A DNA stretch of 64,000 nt from Bromus sterilis (GCA_950022295.1 OX465600.1:23225282-23289281); one strand, 5' to 3'. Shown: positions 20,639 to 31,544, numbered from the stretch's first letter. Notes: generated by a model from the sequence alone, not told the origin. Numbers and translations are program-made.

Positions 20639-23600
20639 TTAAGCGTTAGCTGCACCTCTGGGACCCTGCGGAACTTCTTCGCCTGACGAAGATTCATCGC
20701 CTGAAGTTTCGCCTTCGGTCGAAGCCGGTGAGTCGTCCTCGTCGAAGTCGATCGGCGCTTGAAGCAATTCAAGATCGCTGTCGTCGAGGGGATCGTCTTC
20801 ATGCTTCGACGTGTGGGAGTCTTCATCAGAGAATGTGTCTGGGCGAATCTGTTCTGCATGGTTGACGAATAAGACTTCTTCGATCTTTTCCAGCGGAGGG
20901 ATCTTGGGGTTGGGGCGTTCAACAGAATCATTCCTTGAAAAGTTTCGCTGTAAGTGAGGATATTCCTTGAATATACGGTCAGCTTGCAATTTCTTCACTG
21001 AGTTGAACTTTCTGAGTCCTTTCCAAGAATGACGCTTCAATACCTTCAGGTATTGGTTGTTGTTCATAGCAATGTTTCCGACTCGATTAATCTCATCTGA
21101 TAGATGTTGCATCTGACGTTGATTGCCTTCGATGAAATTTTCTAGCAACTGAGTATTCCGAATGGCAACCTCGAAGTGATACACTTCCTTCTGATATCGC
21201 TTCGACATATTGCGCTCATTGATATGCTGTCTGACTCCTACATATGTTGCAAAGGGGTCATTTGGCCGCCTGAAGATGTTCATAGTATCGCGGACCGGAG
21301 GACAGAACAGCTTCGGGTGATGCTTCGCTATGAATTCTTCACTGCGTCCATGGTTGAAAATAGCTTGCAGCCAAGGAGCATACGGCTTCAGTTGATTGAC
21401 CACTTCTGCAGCTTGTACCATGTAGCGAAGAAAACAGTCTTCGAAGTCAAACACAAGTCCATGGGTGAGCTTCATAAGAGCATGACGAGTTGGATAATGT
21501 ATGTTTGATTCTTCATTCGCTGTACTAAGAGGCATCAGAGAGTTTGACAGAATATAGAACCATGTCTTGGAATTGAAGACCAGATGCTTCGGGCGAATGT
21601 TTTCTGGCATGTGATCTCCAGTGACTTCGGGATCCAGTAAAGATGCGAATTCAGCTTCGGTTGGATCCGGTAACATGTGAACCTTTGCAAGTTTGCCAGT
21701 GTGTCTTGGAATGTTCACAATTTCCATGAATTCTTCGGAGTACATCCTGAAGACCTTCCCTTGAATCATCCATTCAAGAATCCAAGTGCTAGTGTCTTCT
21801 GGGGTTCCAGAGACATACAGAGTAGCATAGAATTGCTTCACTAGCTCGGAGTTGAATGGAGTTTCCATTGCAAATAATCCTGTGAGATTCTGAGATTCAA
21901 TGGTTTCAACTATGTTCTGGAAGCATGTTGCGGCATTTAGACTGTGCAAATCCAGGTACTTGTGCCTGAACAGAATTCCTTTCTGGCAGTAAAGCTTCGT
22001 GTATAGGATTTGTTGTTCTGCTGTCCAGAAACGAAGGTCATCTGTTGTTCTTGATGATTCATATGGACTAGTGCCAAAGAATCTAAGCTTCTTGCGATGA
22101 ACTTCAATATCGAACTCAGGACCGTGCCTTGAAGAAGTTCCTTCTCCCATGAAAATGGGAAAAGTCTCTCTGGGGTAGAGTGAGTCCAACTGGGTGTCTT
22201 GAGCAGGAATACAATGCCTTCGGGCATCTGCGATTCGCCTCGGCGGTTGAGTGACGATTGCCAACTCATTGGCTTCGGCCTCTGCTTCGACATCAGCTTC
22301 GGCACGTCCAGCTTGCACTTGGGCTTCTTCTTCTTTTTCTTCGGACTCCTCAGCAGAGTGAGCTGAAGAGTAATCTTTGTCAGGAGTGGCTTGACGGGGT
22401 GGAGATGGTTGTGGAGCAAAATTGTCTTGAGCGGACGGTTGTGGAGCAGGTTGAGGTGGAGGTGGAGCAACTTCGGGGGCGGATGGCTTCGATGATGGTT
22501 TGCCAAGATTGATTATTTTGCATCGTGGGGGCGATGCCTTTCTTGGTGCTTTCTTGGCTGGGTGGGAGCTGACTTCATCAACTTCTTCGGTGTCAGCAAG
22601 CAGTCGTCTCTTCCTAGGTTGCAGCTTTGGAAGAGGCGAAGCTAATTGTTGGATCATGGCTTCGCGCTTCTTGGAGTCAAGCGCCATGACCGAAGCATTA
22701 TGCGATTTGCAGCATTCTTCGATAGCGGATTTCAGTTTGCCTTGAAAATTTTGAAGATTCTGCTTGGTTTGCTCATTTACAGCAGCAATTTTCTTCGAAG
22801 CAGCAGTTGCTTCGCTCTTGAAATCCTCATCAGATTCTTCATCTGCTTTCTTCTGAAATTTCAGGGTCTTTGCAGTTTCAGATCTGTCCCTTGAATGCAG
22901 ATCTCTCAGCTGATTGTACAAAGTTTCGACCATTGCTGAAAGATTGGGTGAGATATATGTATCTCCAATATCCACAGTGTGAGGATGAATGGCTTCATCA
23001 AGCTTGAAATATGTCTGGCATAGACCCAGACAGTCCCACAGTTCGCCTTCCCTAGCATCTGGAAAGTTGTGCTCACTGTGTTCAGCTTCAGCTTGGGCTT
23101 CGGGGACAGGAGGTGCGACTGGCTTCGGGGGAATTTCCTTCGGCGCCATGTCCACATCGGCTTCCTTTTGAGCAGCCCTGGCAGCTTTCTCTGCCTTCTT
23201 CGTGCGAAGAATATCGAGCTGAGCTTTCCGTTTGGCTTCAGCTTCAGCAAGTTGTTTTGCTTCGGCGGCTGCCTTAGCCTCTTGAGCTTTAGCTTCAGCT
23301 AGCTTGCGCTTCGCTTCAGCTTGCTGGTTCGCCTCTGCCAGCTCCTTCCTTTGTTTCTCCAGCTCAGCAGCTTCTCTATCTGCTTTCTCTTTCTCTTTTG
23401 CTTCTCTCTCAGCCTTAGCTTTGGCTTGAGCTTCGGCATGCAGGCGTTCAGCTTCGATGAGGTCTCTTTTCCTCAATTCAACTTCAGACAATTTCTTCGT
23501 GCCAACCTGGGCAAACGTCTGACCAGGCTTAGCCACAGTTGTCTTTGGCTTCGAAGCTTTAACAGGCTCTTGAGCTTTGGCTTCGAGCACAGCAGCCGGC

Positions 23601-24535
23601 TTAGCAACAGGCTTTGCCTTCGGGTCATGCCGTTCCTTGGTCCTCTGCTCGGATGTAACAGGACGGCGGGGAGGCTTAGACGACAAGGGTGCCTCGACCA
23701 CCAGGTTCGTCAAGTCAATGTTCCTCTTTGGAGCAGGAGGTTCTGAAGGTTCTTGGAACTTAACGCCTTTGGGAGTAGTCGGCTTCGCTCCAGCCTTCTT
23801 CTTCAGAGGCTTCTTAAATAGCATCTTCTTGGGACTAGCGGGAATGGGTGAGTGTTCTGACTCATCATCAGCTTCATCAGCTGGATCTTCTTCAATGGAG
23901 TCTTCGAGATGAGCACCTGGTTCAGCTTCGTCATCGGCTTCGTGTTCTGCCTCCTCATCTGAAGCAGGAGGTGGCGAATTACTAAGCTTCCGAAGCTTTC
24001 GCCTCTTCTTAGGCTTCGATGGTTCAGCATCATCAAGTCCAGCAGCTGCAAGAGCTTTTGCTTTCTTCTCTTCGTGGATTCTCTTCTTCTCAGCCAAAAT
24101 GGCAAGTCTTTCTTGCTCTTCAGGATAATCATCAGGTGTTTTGAGTGTGTTAGGGTGAGGAACAGCCGGAGGCTTCGAGTAGTACTTCGATCTGTTGGCT
24201 GCGGTGTACTGAGAACACATGACTGTGGTGTACCTGTAAGGTGGACTAAATGCGAATTGCATCGCCCACTTCCAAGATGGGATACTTTTGTACTTGTACC
24301 ACCTGACAGCCCAGTACCTTCGAATCCTTTGCAATCTCATCTTCCTATCATGATCTGTTTCTTCTGGAGGAGTGTCATATCCCATTCTGATGCGAATAGC
24401 TTCGGGAATTCCTCTGGCATTATTGACTTCCTTCGTTTTGCCTCCCTTGCCTTTCTGCTTCGGTGGCTCTGGAAAATTCTCAAGCCCATCAACAATAGGG
24501 GACTCATTTCCTATGGCAGCCTCTTCGTCAGACAT
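20639..24535 (-). CDS. C1 third ORF, 1298 residues (env-position, plant transposon-protein-like C-terminal domain)
   Basis: An uninterrupted frame between pol and the 3' LTR, where some Sireviruses carry an env-like ORF. The start is ATG 24535. Residues about 55-110 form a basic, Trp/Tyr-rich block (IRRYWAVRWYKYKSIPSWKW). A Pro/Glu/Lys-rich low-complexity region follows. About 345-465 is a long Ala/Glu/Lys coiled coil (AEREAKEKEKADREAAELEK), then another Pro-rich stretch. Residues about 830-1190 are a compact domain with LVKQFYATLYVSG, MYSEEFMEIVNIPR and KTWFYILSNSLMP. The tail is acidic. No signal peptide or transmembrane helix is evident, so an envelope role is unlikely from sequence. The domain lines up with the G1 orphan ORF. 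It has no stop despite its length. Function unknown; a structural or host-interaction protein is possible. Confidence 0.8.
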   Translation of the reverse strand: MSDEEAAIGNESPIVDGLENFPEPPKQKGKGGKTKEVNNARGIPEAIRIRMGYDTPPEETDHDRKMRLQRIRRYWAVRWYKYKSIPSWKWAMQFAFSPPYRYTTVMCSQYTAANRSKYYSKPPAVPHPNTLKTPDDYPEEQERLAILAEKKRIHEEKKAKALAAAGLDDAEPSKPKKRRKLRKLSNSPPPASDEEAEHEADDEAEPGAHLEDSIEEDPADEADDESEHSPIPASPKKMLFKKPLKKKAGAKPTTPKGVKFQEPSEPPAPKRNIDLTNLVVEAPLSSKPPRRPVTSEQRTKERHDPKAKPVAKPAAVLEAKAQEPVKASKPKTTVAKPGQTFAQVGTKKLSEVELRKRDLIEAERLHAEAQAKAKAEREAKEKEKADREAAELEKQRKELAEANQQAEAKRKLAEAKAQEAKAAAEAKQLAEAEAKRKAQLDILRTKKAEKAARAAQKEADVDMAPKEIPPKPVAPPVPEAQAEAEHSEHNFPDAREGELWDCLGLCQTYFKLDEAIHPHTVDIGDTYISPNLSAMVETLYNQLRDLHSRDRSETAKTLKFQKKADEESDEDFKSEATAASKKIAAVNEQTKQNLQNFQGKLKSAIEECCKSHNASVMALDSKKREAMIQQLASPLPKLQPRKRRLLADTEEVDEVSSHPAKKAPRKASPPRCKIINLGKPSSKPSAPEVAPPPPQPAPQPSAQDNFAPQPSPPRQATPDKDYSSAHSAEESEEKEEEAQVQAGRAEADVEAEAEANELAIVTQPPRRIADARRHCIPAQDTQLDSLYPRETFPIFMGEGTSSRHGPEFDIEVHRKKLRFFGTSPYESSRTTDDLRFWTAEQQILYTKLYCQKGILFRHKYLDLHSLNAATCFQNIVETIESQNLTGLFAMETPFNSELVKQFYATLYVSGTPEDTSTWILEWMIQGKVFRMYSEEFMEIVNIPRHTGKLAKVHMLPDPTEAEFASLLDPEVTGDHMPENIRPKHLVFNSKTWFYILSNSLMPLSTANEESNIHYPTRHALMKLTHGLVFDFEDCFLRYMVQAAEVVNQLKPYAPWLQAIFNHGRSEEFIAKHHPKLFCPPVRDTMNIFRRPNDPFATYVGVRQHINERNMSKRYQKEVYHFEVAIRNTQLLENFIEGNQRQMQHLSDEINRVGNIAMNNNQYLKVLKRHSWKGLRKFNSVKKLQADRIFKEYPHLQRNFSRNDSVERPNPKIPPLEKIEEVLFVNHAEQIRPDTFSDEDSHTSKHEDDPLDDSDLELLQAPIDFDEDDSPASTEGETSGDESSSGEEVPQGPRGAANA

Positions 24536-24536
24536 C

Positions 24537-24913
24537 CTGTGAATGGAATCATAGACAAGAGGGAAACAAAGAAGGGGAATGAATAAGCACAGGCAATAGT
24601 TTTGACCAAAACAAAATCAATTTTGATAGGAGCCCAGATCAATCTTAGATTGGTTGCAACTTCTCTGTATGAATTTGGCTAGAACAAGTCGAAAAACGAG
24701 ACCTAACGCAATCCAGAGCAGAGAACGAACCGAATCGTATCCACTGACCTGAGAAGATGGGATAGCTTTGATGCTAAGAACAACTTTCCCAAGATGTAAA
24801 GATCAGCAAGGATCAAATAGCCCTAGAACAGAAAACAAAACCCTAACAAACTCAGATCCAAACCCTAGATGAAGAACATGGAGAGACAGATAGGATCCGA
24901 GGGCAATGCGTAC
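24537..24913 (-). other. Candidate 5'-UTR intron(s) before the C1 third ORF
   Basis: Minus-strand donor ATAGG|GTACGC with GT at 24913-24912. One acceptor is TCCATTCACAG|G ending at 24537, one base before the ATG. An alternative acceptor TCTTCTCAG ends at 24749. The interval is T-rich with CTAGGGTTT and TTAGGGTTTTG motifs typical of plant 5'-UTR introns. Inferred. Confidence 0.5.
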
Positions 24914-25130
24914 CCTATCTTGGTGACGCACGGCAGCTACGGCGACGGAGGGCGGAGAAGTGCTCTGCGTCGACGGGGAAGGTCCACGGCGGCGACGTTC
25001 CGGCAGTGAAGCGGCGACGGCGACGGCGAGGACGAGGAGCTCTGCGGACGCTCGAGGAGGAAGACAGAGGAGTCGGGGCGAATGAATGTGTGGGAACGGT
25101 TTCGATGGGGGGAACACCTTAAATAGGCAC
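24914..25130 (-). promoter_or_regulatory. Plant-gene-like promoter and 5' UTR between pol and the C1 third ORF
   Basis: On the minus strand a TATA box TATTTAAG (25125-25118) is followed by about 200 bases of C/T- and CpG-rich sequence (TCGCCGTCGCCGTCGCCG-like) resembling a grass 5' UTR, ending at a splice donor. The stretch is sharply more GC-rich than its surroundings. It lies about 600 bases upstream of the third-ORF ATG and about 500 bases downstream of the pol stop. It could drive a separate transcript for the third ORF. Function inferred. Confidence 0.55.
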
Positions 25131-25621
25131 GATCTGGAGCGGTTACCTGATCACATCGAACGGTTCTCAGCAACTGACTCTTCCGATTCAACGGCTGAGA
25201 TATGGTGGCGTATCGCGAGCGAAGCTCATCGATCCGAAAAAGACGGGGACTCAACGGCCGAAGAATTAGTCTTGACCGAGAGCAAAAACTTCGATAAAAG
25301 TTGGGAGCATTTGCTTCGGAACTCAAGGACGTTCGAAGCAATATGCTTTCCGTTTCAATTGTGCTAATCATTCGAGATCGAAAAGATTGGAGGCGAAGCA
25401 GAACGGAGGGGGTAGGGTCCGAAACTTATCACTTCGAAGAACAACAACGAAGCTAAAAGTGATAAGCATAGGGGACAAAAGAAATGAATAAATAAAGCAA
25501 ACTAAACACAGAACAAAAAGCAAATGGCAAGCGAAGCTAAACTTGGGCGAAGAAAAACTCAAGCGAAACTAAACAAAAAGAACACACCGAAGGTGAATAT
25601 ATACAGTGAATAGTTTCGATC
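25131..25621 (-). other. C1 spacer between pol and the internal promoter
   Basis: About 490 bases without a recognisable coding domain. It is rich in CGAAG motifs. It may hold upstream promoter elements for the third ORF. Confidence 0.5.
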
Positions 25622-28600
25622 TTACTGAACATTGTGTGAGTCTAAGATGTTCAGCTCACATCTCAATGCACAAAACCTTTTCTCGTCCAATGGCTTTGTG
25701 AATATATCTGCCAATTGATCTTCTGTTCTTACATGGCTAATCTCAATGTCTTCACGCTGAACATGATCTCGAAGAAAATGATGACGAATATCAATATGCT
25801 TCGTTCGAGAGTGTTGCACAGGATTGTGTGCAATCTTGATGGCACTCTCATTATCACAAAGCAAAGGGATTTTCTTCATATGAATACCATAATCTTTCAG
25901 TGTCTGCTTAAGCCAAAGTATTTGAGTGCAGCATGAGCCAGCAGCAATGTAATCAGCTTCAGCAGTAGATATTGAGACACAATTCTGTTTCTTTGAAGCC
26001 CAACACACAAGAGATCTACCAAGAAAATGACAAGTGCCTGAGGTAGATTTCCTGTCAACCCTATCACCAGCCCAGTCTGAATCAGAATATCCAATCAAAT
26101 CAAACTGAGTGCCTTTGGGATACCAAAGTCCCAAAGAAGGAGTATGTGCTAGATATCGAAGAATTCGCTTCACAGCAGTATGATGCGATTCCTTCGGATT
26201 TGCCTGAAAACGAGCACATATACAAACTGATAGCATGATGTCAGGTCTAGATGCACATAAGTATAAGAGTGAACCTATCATAGACCGAAATTTTTTCTGA
26301 TCGAAGGGTTTCCCTTTCTCATCTGCATCAAGAAATCCATTAGTAGGCATGGGAGTTCTAATGGTCTTGCATTCAGCAAGATCAAACTTCTTCAGGCAAT
26401 CCTTCAAGTATTTCTCTTGTGAAATAAAAGTGCCATTCTTCTGTTGTCGTATCTGAAGTCCAAGGAAAAACTTCAATTCTCCCATCATTGACATCTCATA
26501 TTTCTTCGACATCATCCTTGCAAATTCTTCGCTGATCTCAGTGTTAGTACAGCCAAAAATTATATCATCTACATATATCTGACACACAAATAGATCATTG
26601 TTATATGATCGAGTGAAAAGTGTGGGGTCAGTTGTTCCTGGTTTGAAGCCTTTCTTCAGGAGGAAATCCTTCAGTGTTTCATACCAAGCACGAGGTGCTT
26701 GCTTCAGTCCATACAAAGCTTTGTGAAGCCTGTACACCATATCAGGATTCTTCGAGTCTTCAAAACCTGGAGGCTGCATAACATACACTTCCTCTTCGAT
26801 TTCACCATTAAGAAAAGCACTCTTGACATCCATTTGATATAGCAATATATTTTTATGGTTAGCAAAAGCAAGCATGACACGAATGGATTCGAGACGGGCT
26901 ACTGGAGCATAGGTTTCACCAAAGTCAATGCCTTCGATTTGGGTGTAACCTTGTGCTACCAATCTAGCCTTATTTCTTACCACAATACCGTCTTCATCTT
27001 GCTTGTTGCGAAATATCCACTTGGTGCCAATAATGTTGTGCTTCGTGGGATCTGGCCTTTCAACAAGTGACCAGACTTTGTTTCTTTCAAACTGGTGAAG
27101 TTCTTCCATCATAGCCAATAACCAATCAGGGTCTTTCATGGCTTCATCATATTTTGAAGGCTCTAGCATAGAGACAAAGGAAAAATTTCCACAGAAGTTA
27201 GCCAAGCGAGTGCGAGATCGAGTAGTGGGACGACCTGGTAGATTGATATCTTCGAGAATCGAATCCACATCAACTCTTCTTCGAACTCATGATAAAGCAG
27301 TATCATTTGCTTCAGGCTCAGCATCTGCTTCGGGATTTGCATCAGCTTCGGGTTCAGCTTCAGCATTTCCTTCGTTCCCTTGACCTTCTTCGTCCTGTTC
27401 ATCATTAGCTTCAGGATGGTAATCTCCAGCGCCCCGGGCTATGTGTGGGAACATTGGACCATCATCATCCCTTACAGCTTGACTTTCAATAGCTTCGACA
27501 GGGCGAATCTCACCAATAGCCATAGACCTAATCACTTCATCAAGTGGAGGTTCATCTAGATCATGAGGCAAATGCTCCTTTTGAGAGCCATTAGTTTCAT
27601 CAAATCTTACATTTACAGTTTCCATAACTTTCCCAAAGTGAGAGTTATAGACTCTGTAAGTGTGAGAGTTTGAGCCATAACCTAAAAGAAAACCTTCATG
27701 TGCCTTAGGGGCAAATTTGGAGCTATGATTCATATCTCTAATAAAGCATGGAGCACCAAATACCCTAAGATATGAGACATTTGGTTTGTTACCAGTGATA
27801 AGCTCATGTGAAGTTTTCTTCAAGAATTTGTGAAGGTAAACCTTGTTGATGATGTGACATGCAGTATTGATTGCTTCGGCCCAGAACCTAATAGGAGTCT
27901 TGTATTCAGCAAGCATAGTTCTGGCCATCTCAATAAGAGTTCTATTCTTCCTTTCAACTACACCATTCTGTTGAGGTGTATAAGCAGCAGAGAACTCATG
28001 AGTAAAACCATGATCATCAAGAAATTCTTCGATATTTGTGTTCTTGAATTCAGTTCCATTATCACTTCGAATATGCTTCAGAGATAATTCATATTCCGTT
28101 TGAGCTCTCTTAGCGAATGACTTGAAGATTTCAACCACTTTGATCTTGTCATCCAAAAAGAAAACCCAAGTATATCGTGAGAAGTCATCAACAATAACTA
28201 GACCATATTTGTTTCCTCCCAGACTTGCATAATTTTGAGGACCAAAAAGATCCATATGAAGCAATTCAAGAGGACGAGTGGTAGTCATGATGGTCTTCGC
28301 TGAATGATGTTTCTTTGTAATTTTACCAGCTTCGCATGCACTGCAGAGACGATCCTTATCGAATTTTACTTCGGTAAGACCAATAACATGATTTTTCTTC
28401 ACTAGGTTATGAAGATTTCTCATCCCTGCATGACCAAGTCTTCGATGCCATAACCAACCCGATGAAGCTTTTGCCATTAAGCAAGTGGAAACAGCAGGGC
28501 CCGAAGAAAAATCAACAATGTATAGATCTCCCTTTCGGTAACCCTCGAAGACAAACGAATAGTCATCCTGTGAAAAGACAACACAACGCGAAGCAGAAAA

Positions 28601-28840
28601 CAACACAAGCATACCCATATCGCATAACTTTGAAATAGACATAAGATTATATCCAAGTGATTGGACTAGCATAACCTTGTCAATGTGCTTATCCTTCGAT
28701 ATGGCAATCTTACCCAAACCTAACACTTTTCCTTTGTTGTTGTCACCGAAGGTAATGTACTTCAGAGAAGATTGAGATAGTTTTTCTTCGGTGAACAACT
28801 CCTTGTCTCCGGTCATATGATTTGTGCAACCACTATCCAT
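25622..28840 (-). pseudogene. pol: C1 pol: protease-integrase-reverse transcriptase-RNase H, one in-frame TGA
   Basis: One reading frame of about 1070 codons, broken once by TGA at 27289-27287. The context (TCA TGA GTT) fits a CGA-to-TGA CpG transition. Order: protease MDSGCTNHMTGD at the visible start; GAG-pre-integrase zinc finger WHRRLGHAGMRNLH then CSACEAGK; integrase core with MDLFGPQ, RSDNGTEF and NGVVERKNRTL supplying D, D and E; linker; reverse transcriptase with QMDVKSAFLNG and the catalytic YVDDIIFG; RNase H with DWAGDRVDRKSTSG, AEADYIAAG, CDNESAI and LADIFTKPLDEKRF. Copia order (integrase before RT) is clear. Apart from the single stop all visible catalytic residues are present. 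Confidence 0.93.
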
Positions 28841-28881
28841 GACCCATTCGGATCCACCGGAGACATAGCCCTGCAGAAGAA

Positions 28882-31488
28882 TTAGTTCTTCTTAACCACC
28901 CACAAACGAGCAGGTGACTGAGAAGACGTTGAAGCACTGGTCGAAGCAATATTAAATCGGACAGGAGTGTATTGCTTCGGTGTACCATCAAGCACACCAT
29001 AAATGTAAGTCCTCTGCGAATGGTTAGCATAAGTATGAGCATATGCAATCTTAGTACGATTATTATGAGGACGATACGTATGGCGACCAGTACGATAGTA
29101 TTGCTTCTGCGGAACATTTGATTCGGTCACCAAAGGATCATTTCTCGTCTCAAGTGAGTAGAAATGATTCGGTGGTACCGAAGGCTTTCCCTGCATAGAA
29201 TGGTTAGCAGGAAATTTTTCCACAAGTGCTTTCTGCACCCAAATCTGTCTCTTGTAGAAACCATTCTTTGGTGGAGTACCTACATACTCAGCTGAAACTT
29301 TTCCCTGTTCATCTTTCATGAGTTTGTAGTCTGAATCAAGTGATTCATCCACAATGACTTTGTTCATTTTGCAATCGAAACCTGAAAGGTTAGCAATATC
29401 AATGGGTTTCTCCTTAGCTAGAACCCAAACAGTCTTAGGATACTGCTCAGGCTCCCAATATGTGCCATCAGGATTTATCTTTCTTTCAAAGCCAACACCT
29501 TCATTCCTGGGATTCCTGTGAAGGAGAGCCTTCCTCAGGATATCACAGAGATATTGGTGTCCTTGCACACTCTTGAACATGCCTGTTTCAAATAAGTTTT
29601 TCAACCTGAGGAGTTCCTCGGTAATAGCAGAGATTTCCTCATCGGAGGCATTAGTATCATCAATAACAATAGGAGTTTTCCCTTTGGAAATAGTTTTGCT
29701 TCGTTCCAAACAATCGAAACAAGATGATTCAGATTTGTCAATTGCTTCAGAACCTTGTTGAGCCATGAGAGAGAGATTGACATTTTCCAATTCTTCATGA
29801 GCCTCTGTCAGTTTTTCGAGAGCCACTTTCCTCTGAAGAAATTCATAGGTAAGCTTCTCATAATCAACTGAAAGAAGATCATGCCGAGAGGATAATTCTT
29901 CAAACTTCTCCTTCAGAGCTTCATGCTCATTAGTTAAAGTTTGACTTTTCTCAATCTCATTGATCAACAACGTTTCTGACTTCTTAATGGTTTTGCTTAG
30001 TGAATCAAGTTCATCTTGTTGAATTGAAGCAATTTTAGCAAGTTTAGCATAGCTAACTCTAGTATCACTTTCACATGAAGAATAATCAGAAGTATCATAG
30101 GTTGACTTGGATGAAGATACCTTTGCCTTGGCCATGAAGCAATATGCAGGAGTTTCATCTTCACTGCTGTAGTTGGTGAAGAATGAGCTCGAAGCATTTG
30201 CCGAAGCATCTGCCGAAGCAAATGCTAATCCAGCAACACCATCTGATTCGGATCCTGAAGCAGACCTTGAGTCTTGTTCAGCTTCGGAACCAGAGGCTTC
30301 GTATTCTGAGTTCATCTCCTTTCCCAGATAGGCCTTGGCACGGTGAGAGCTGCTTCGACGAGACGAGTAAGTCTTCGATGAAGAATCCTCACGCTTCTTA
30401 TGATACTTCTTTCTCTTATCATCATCAGAATCTTTCTTCTTTTCCCTTCTTGAACTGGAATCATGTTTCTTTGACTCATGACTTCTGGAGGATTTGTAAA
30501 GCTTCGATGAAGAGTCTCTGTGTGAATGCTTCGATTTGATCTCAGCTTCCCACAGAGGGCAATCAGCAATGAAGTGTCCTGGTTTCTTGCACTTATAGCA
30601 GCAGTTGTCCTTCGATGGAGAGCTTCTTGAGGATGAACGGTGAGAAGAATGACTCGAGCTTCTTGAAGGATAACTCTTCTTGGGTGAAGAAAAACCTTTC
30701 TTCTGAAAGCGATTGAAGCGTCTCATGATCAGTGCCAAATCCTTTCCAATGCTTGCAGGATCATCTGATTCGACACCTGAAGCAGAACTGACTTCGGGCG
30801 AAGAATGACGCGAAGCTTTTGCTTTCAGAGCATGAGATCTTCTTCGAGAACCATTTATGTCATGTTTCTCATCTTCTTCCATTTCAAAGGTAGTGAGTCT
30901 CTCAAGAACATCAGCAGCAACAAGATGTCTGTAATCAGACCTTTCCTTGATCATCAGAACAATGTGATCGAACGAATCATCTAGCGAGCGAAGAAGTGTT
31001 CTGACAACTGAGTGAGGAGTTATATCATCAGCACCGAGGGAAATCAACTCATTTGCCAGAGCTGTGAGTCTGCTGTAAATTGAGTGAACCTTTTCACCCT
31101 CGAGTCTTTTGAAGCGATAGAATTTGCTTCGGAGTGTGTCAATTCTGGCATCTCTCTGAGTAGAAACACCTTCATCAATCTTTTCAAGATAGTCCCAGAC
31201 ACCTTTTGCCGAAGGAATATTCTTCACTTCATGATACTTTTCTGGAGTCAAGTGATTTGTGATGAACACCCAGACAACCGAATCCAGATCCATCAGTTGA
31301 GCTTCTTCAGGAGTGATAGCATTCTTGTCAGTAACTGTAACACCATGTAAGACAACTTGCCATGCAGTGGAATTGATAGCCATAATATTCCTCTTCATCT
31401 TGTCCTTCCAGTAAGAGTAGTCCTTCCCATTGAAAATAGGAATAGGTTCGCCAGAGCGAATAGCTGCGAAAGACATACTAGAAGACAT
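28882..31488 (-). CDS. gag: C1 gag (about 868 residues, CCHC zinc knuckle)
   Basis: A long Copia gag. The nearest ATG is 31488; the frame is open upstream to a GTG at 31500. The N-terminus has IFNGKDYSYWKDKMKRNIM, typical of Copia gag polypeptides (DUF4219/UBN2 type). The zinc knuckle CCYKCKKPGHFIADCP lies near residue 295-310 and binds nucleic acid. It is followed by a Ser/Arg/Lys-rich tract, an acidic Ser-rich region, and a coiled coil at about 500-600. The frame ends at TAA 28884-28882. The pol frame lies in -1 relative to gag and is open from about 28891, so the overlap is only about ten bases (AAGAAGAACTAA) with no classical slippery heptamer. Confidence 0.9.
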   Translation of the reverse strand: MSSSMSFAAIRSGEPIPIFNGKDYSYWKDKMKRNIMAINSTAWQVVLHGVTVTDKNAITPEEAQLMDLDSVVWVFITNHLTPEKYHEVKNIPSAKGVWDYLEKIDEGVSTQRDARIDTLRSKFYRFKRLEGEKVHSIYSRLTALANELISLGADDITPHSVVRTLLRSLDDSFDHIVLMIKERSDYRHLVAADVLERLTTFEMEEDEKHDINGSRRRSHALKAKASRHSSPEVSSASGVESDDPASIGKDLALIMRRFNRFQKKGFSSPKKSYPSRSSSHSSHRSSSRSSPSKDNCCYKCKKPGHFIADCPLWEAEIKSKHSHRDSSSKLYKSSRSHESKKHDSSSRREKKKDSDDDKRKKYHKKREDSSSKTYSSRRSSSHRAKAYLGKEMNSEYEASGSEAEQDSRSASGSESDGVAGLAFASADASANASSSFFTNYSSEDETPAYCFMAKAKVSSSKSTYDTSDYSSCESDTRVSYAKLAKIASIQQDELDSLSKTIKKSETLLINEIEKSQTLTNEHEALKEKFEELSSRHDLLSVDYEKLTYEFLQRKVALEKLTEAHEELENVNLSLMAQQGSEAIDKSESSCFDCLERSKTISKGKTPIVIDDTNASDEEISAITEELLRLKNLFETGMFKSVQGHQYLCDILRKALLHRNPRNEGVGFERKINPDGTYWEPEQYPKTVWVLAKEKPIDIANLSGFDCKMNKVIVDESLDSDYKLMKDEQGKVSAEYVGTPPKNGFYKRQIWVQKALVEKFPANHSMQGKPSVPPNHFYSLETRNDPLVTESNVPQKQYYRTGRHTYRPHNNRTKIAYAHTYANHSQRTYIYGVLDGTPKQYTPVRFNIASTSASTSSQSPARLWVVKKN

Positions 31489-31530
31489 ACTTGAAAACAC
31501 TCCAGGAGATTAATCCAAAAAGAGTGACCT

Positions 31531-31542
31531 GCTCTGATACCA
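31531..31542 (-). promoter_or_regulatory. C1 primer-binding site (initiator tRNA-Met)
   Basis: TGGTATCAGAGC on the minus strand, two bases after the 5' LTR end, is complementary to the 3' end of tRNA-iMet. This is the usual primer for plant Copia elements. Only about 40 bases separate it from the gag ATG. Confidence 0.93.
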
Positions 31543-31544
31543 AT

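Noticed and set aside
20639..24535. C1 third ORF as a viral-type envelope glycoprotein
   Set aside because: No signal peptide, transmembrane helix or glycoprotein-like Cys pattern is seen. The sequence is coiled coil, Pro-rich and a soluble-looking domain. The position alone is env-like.
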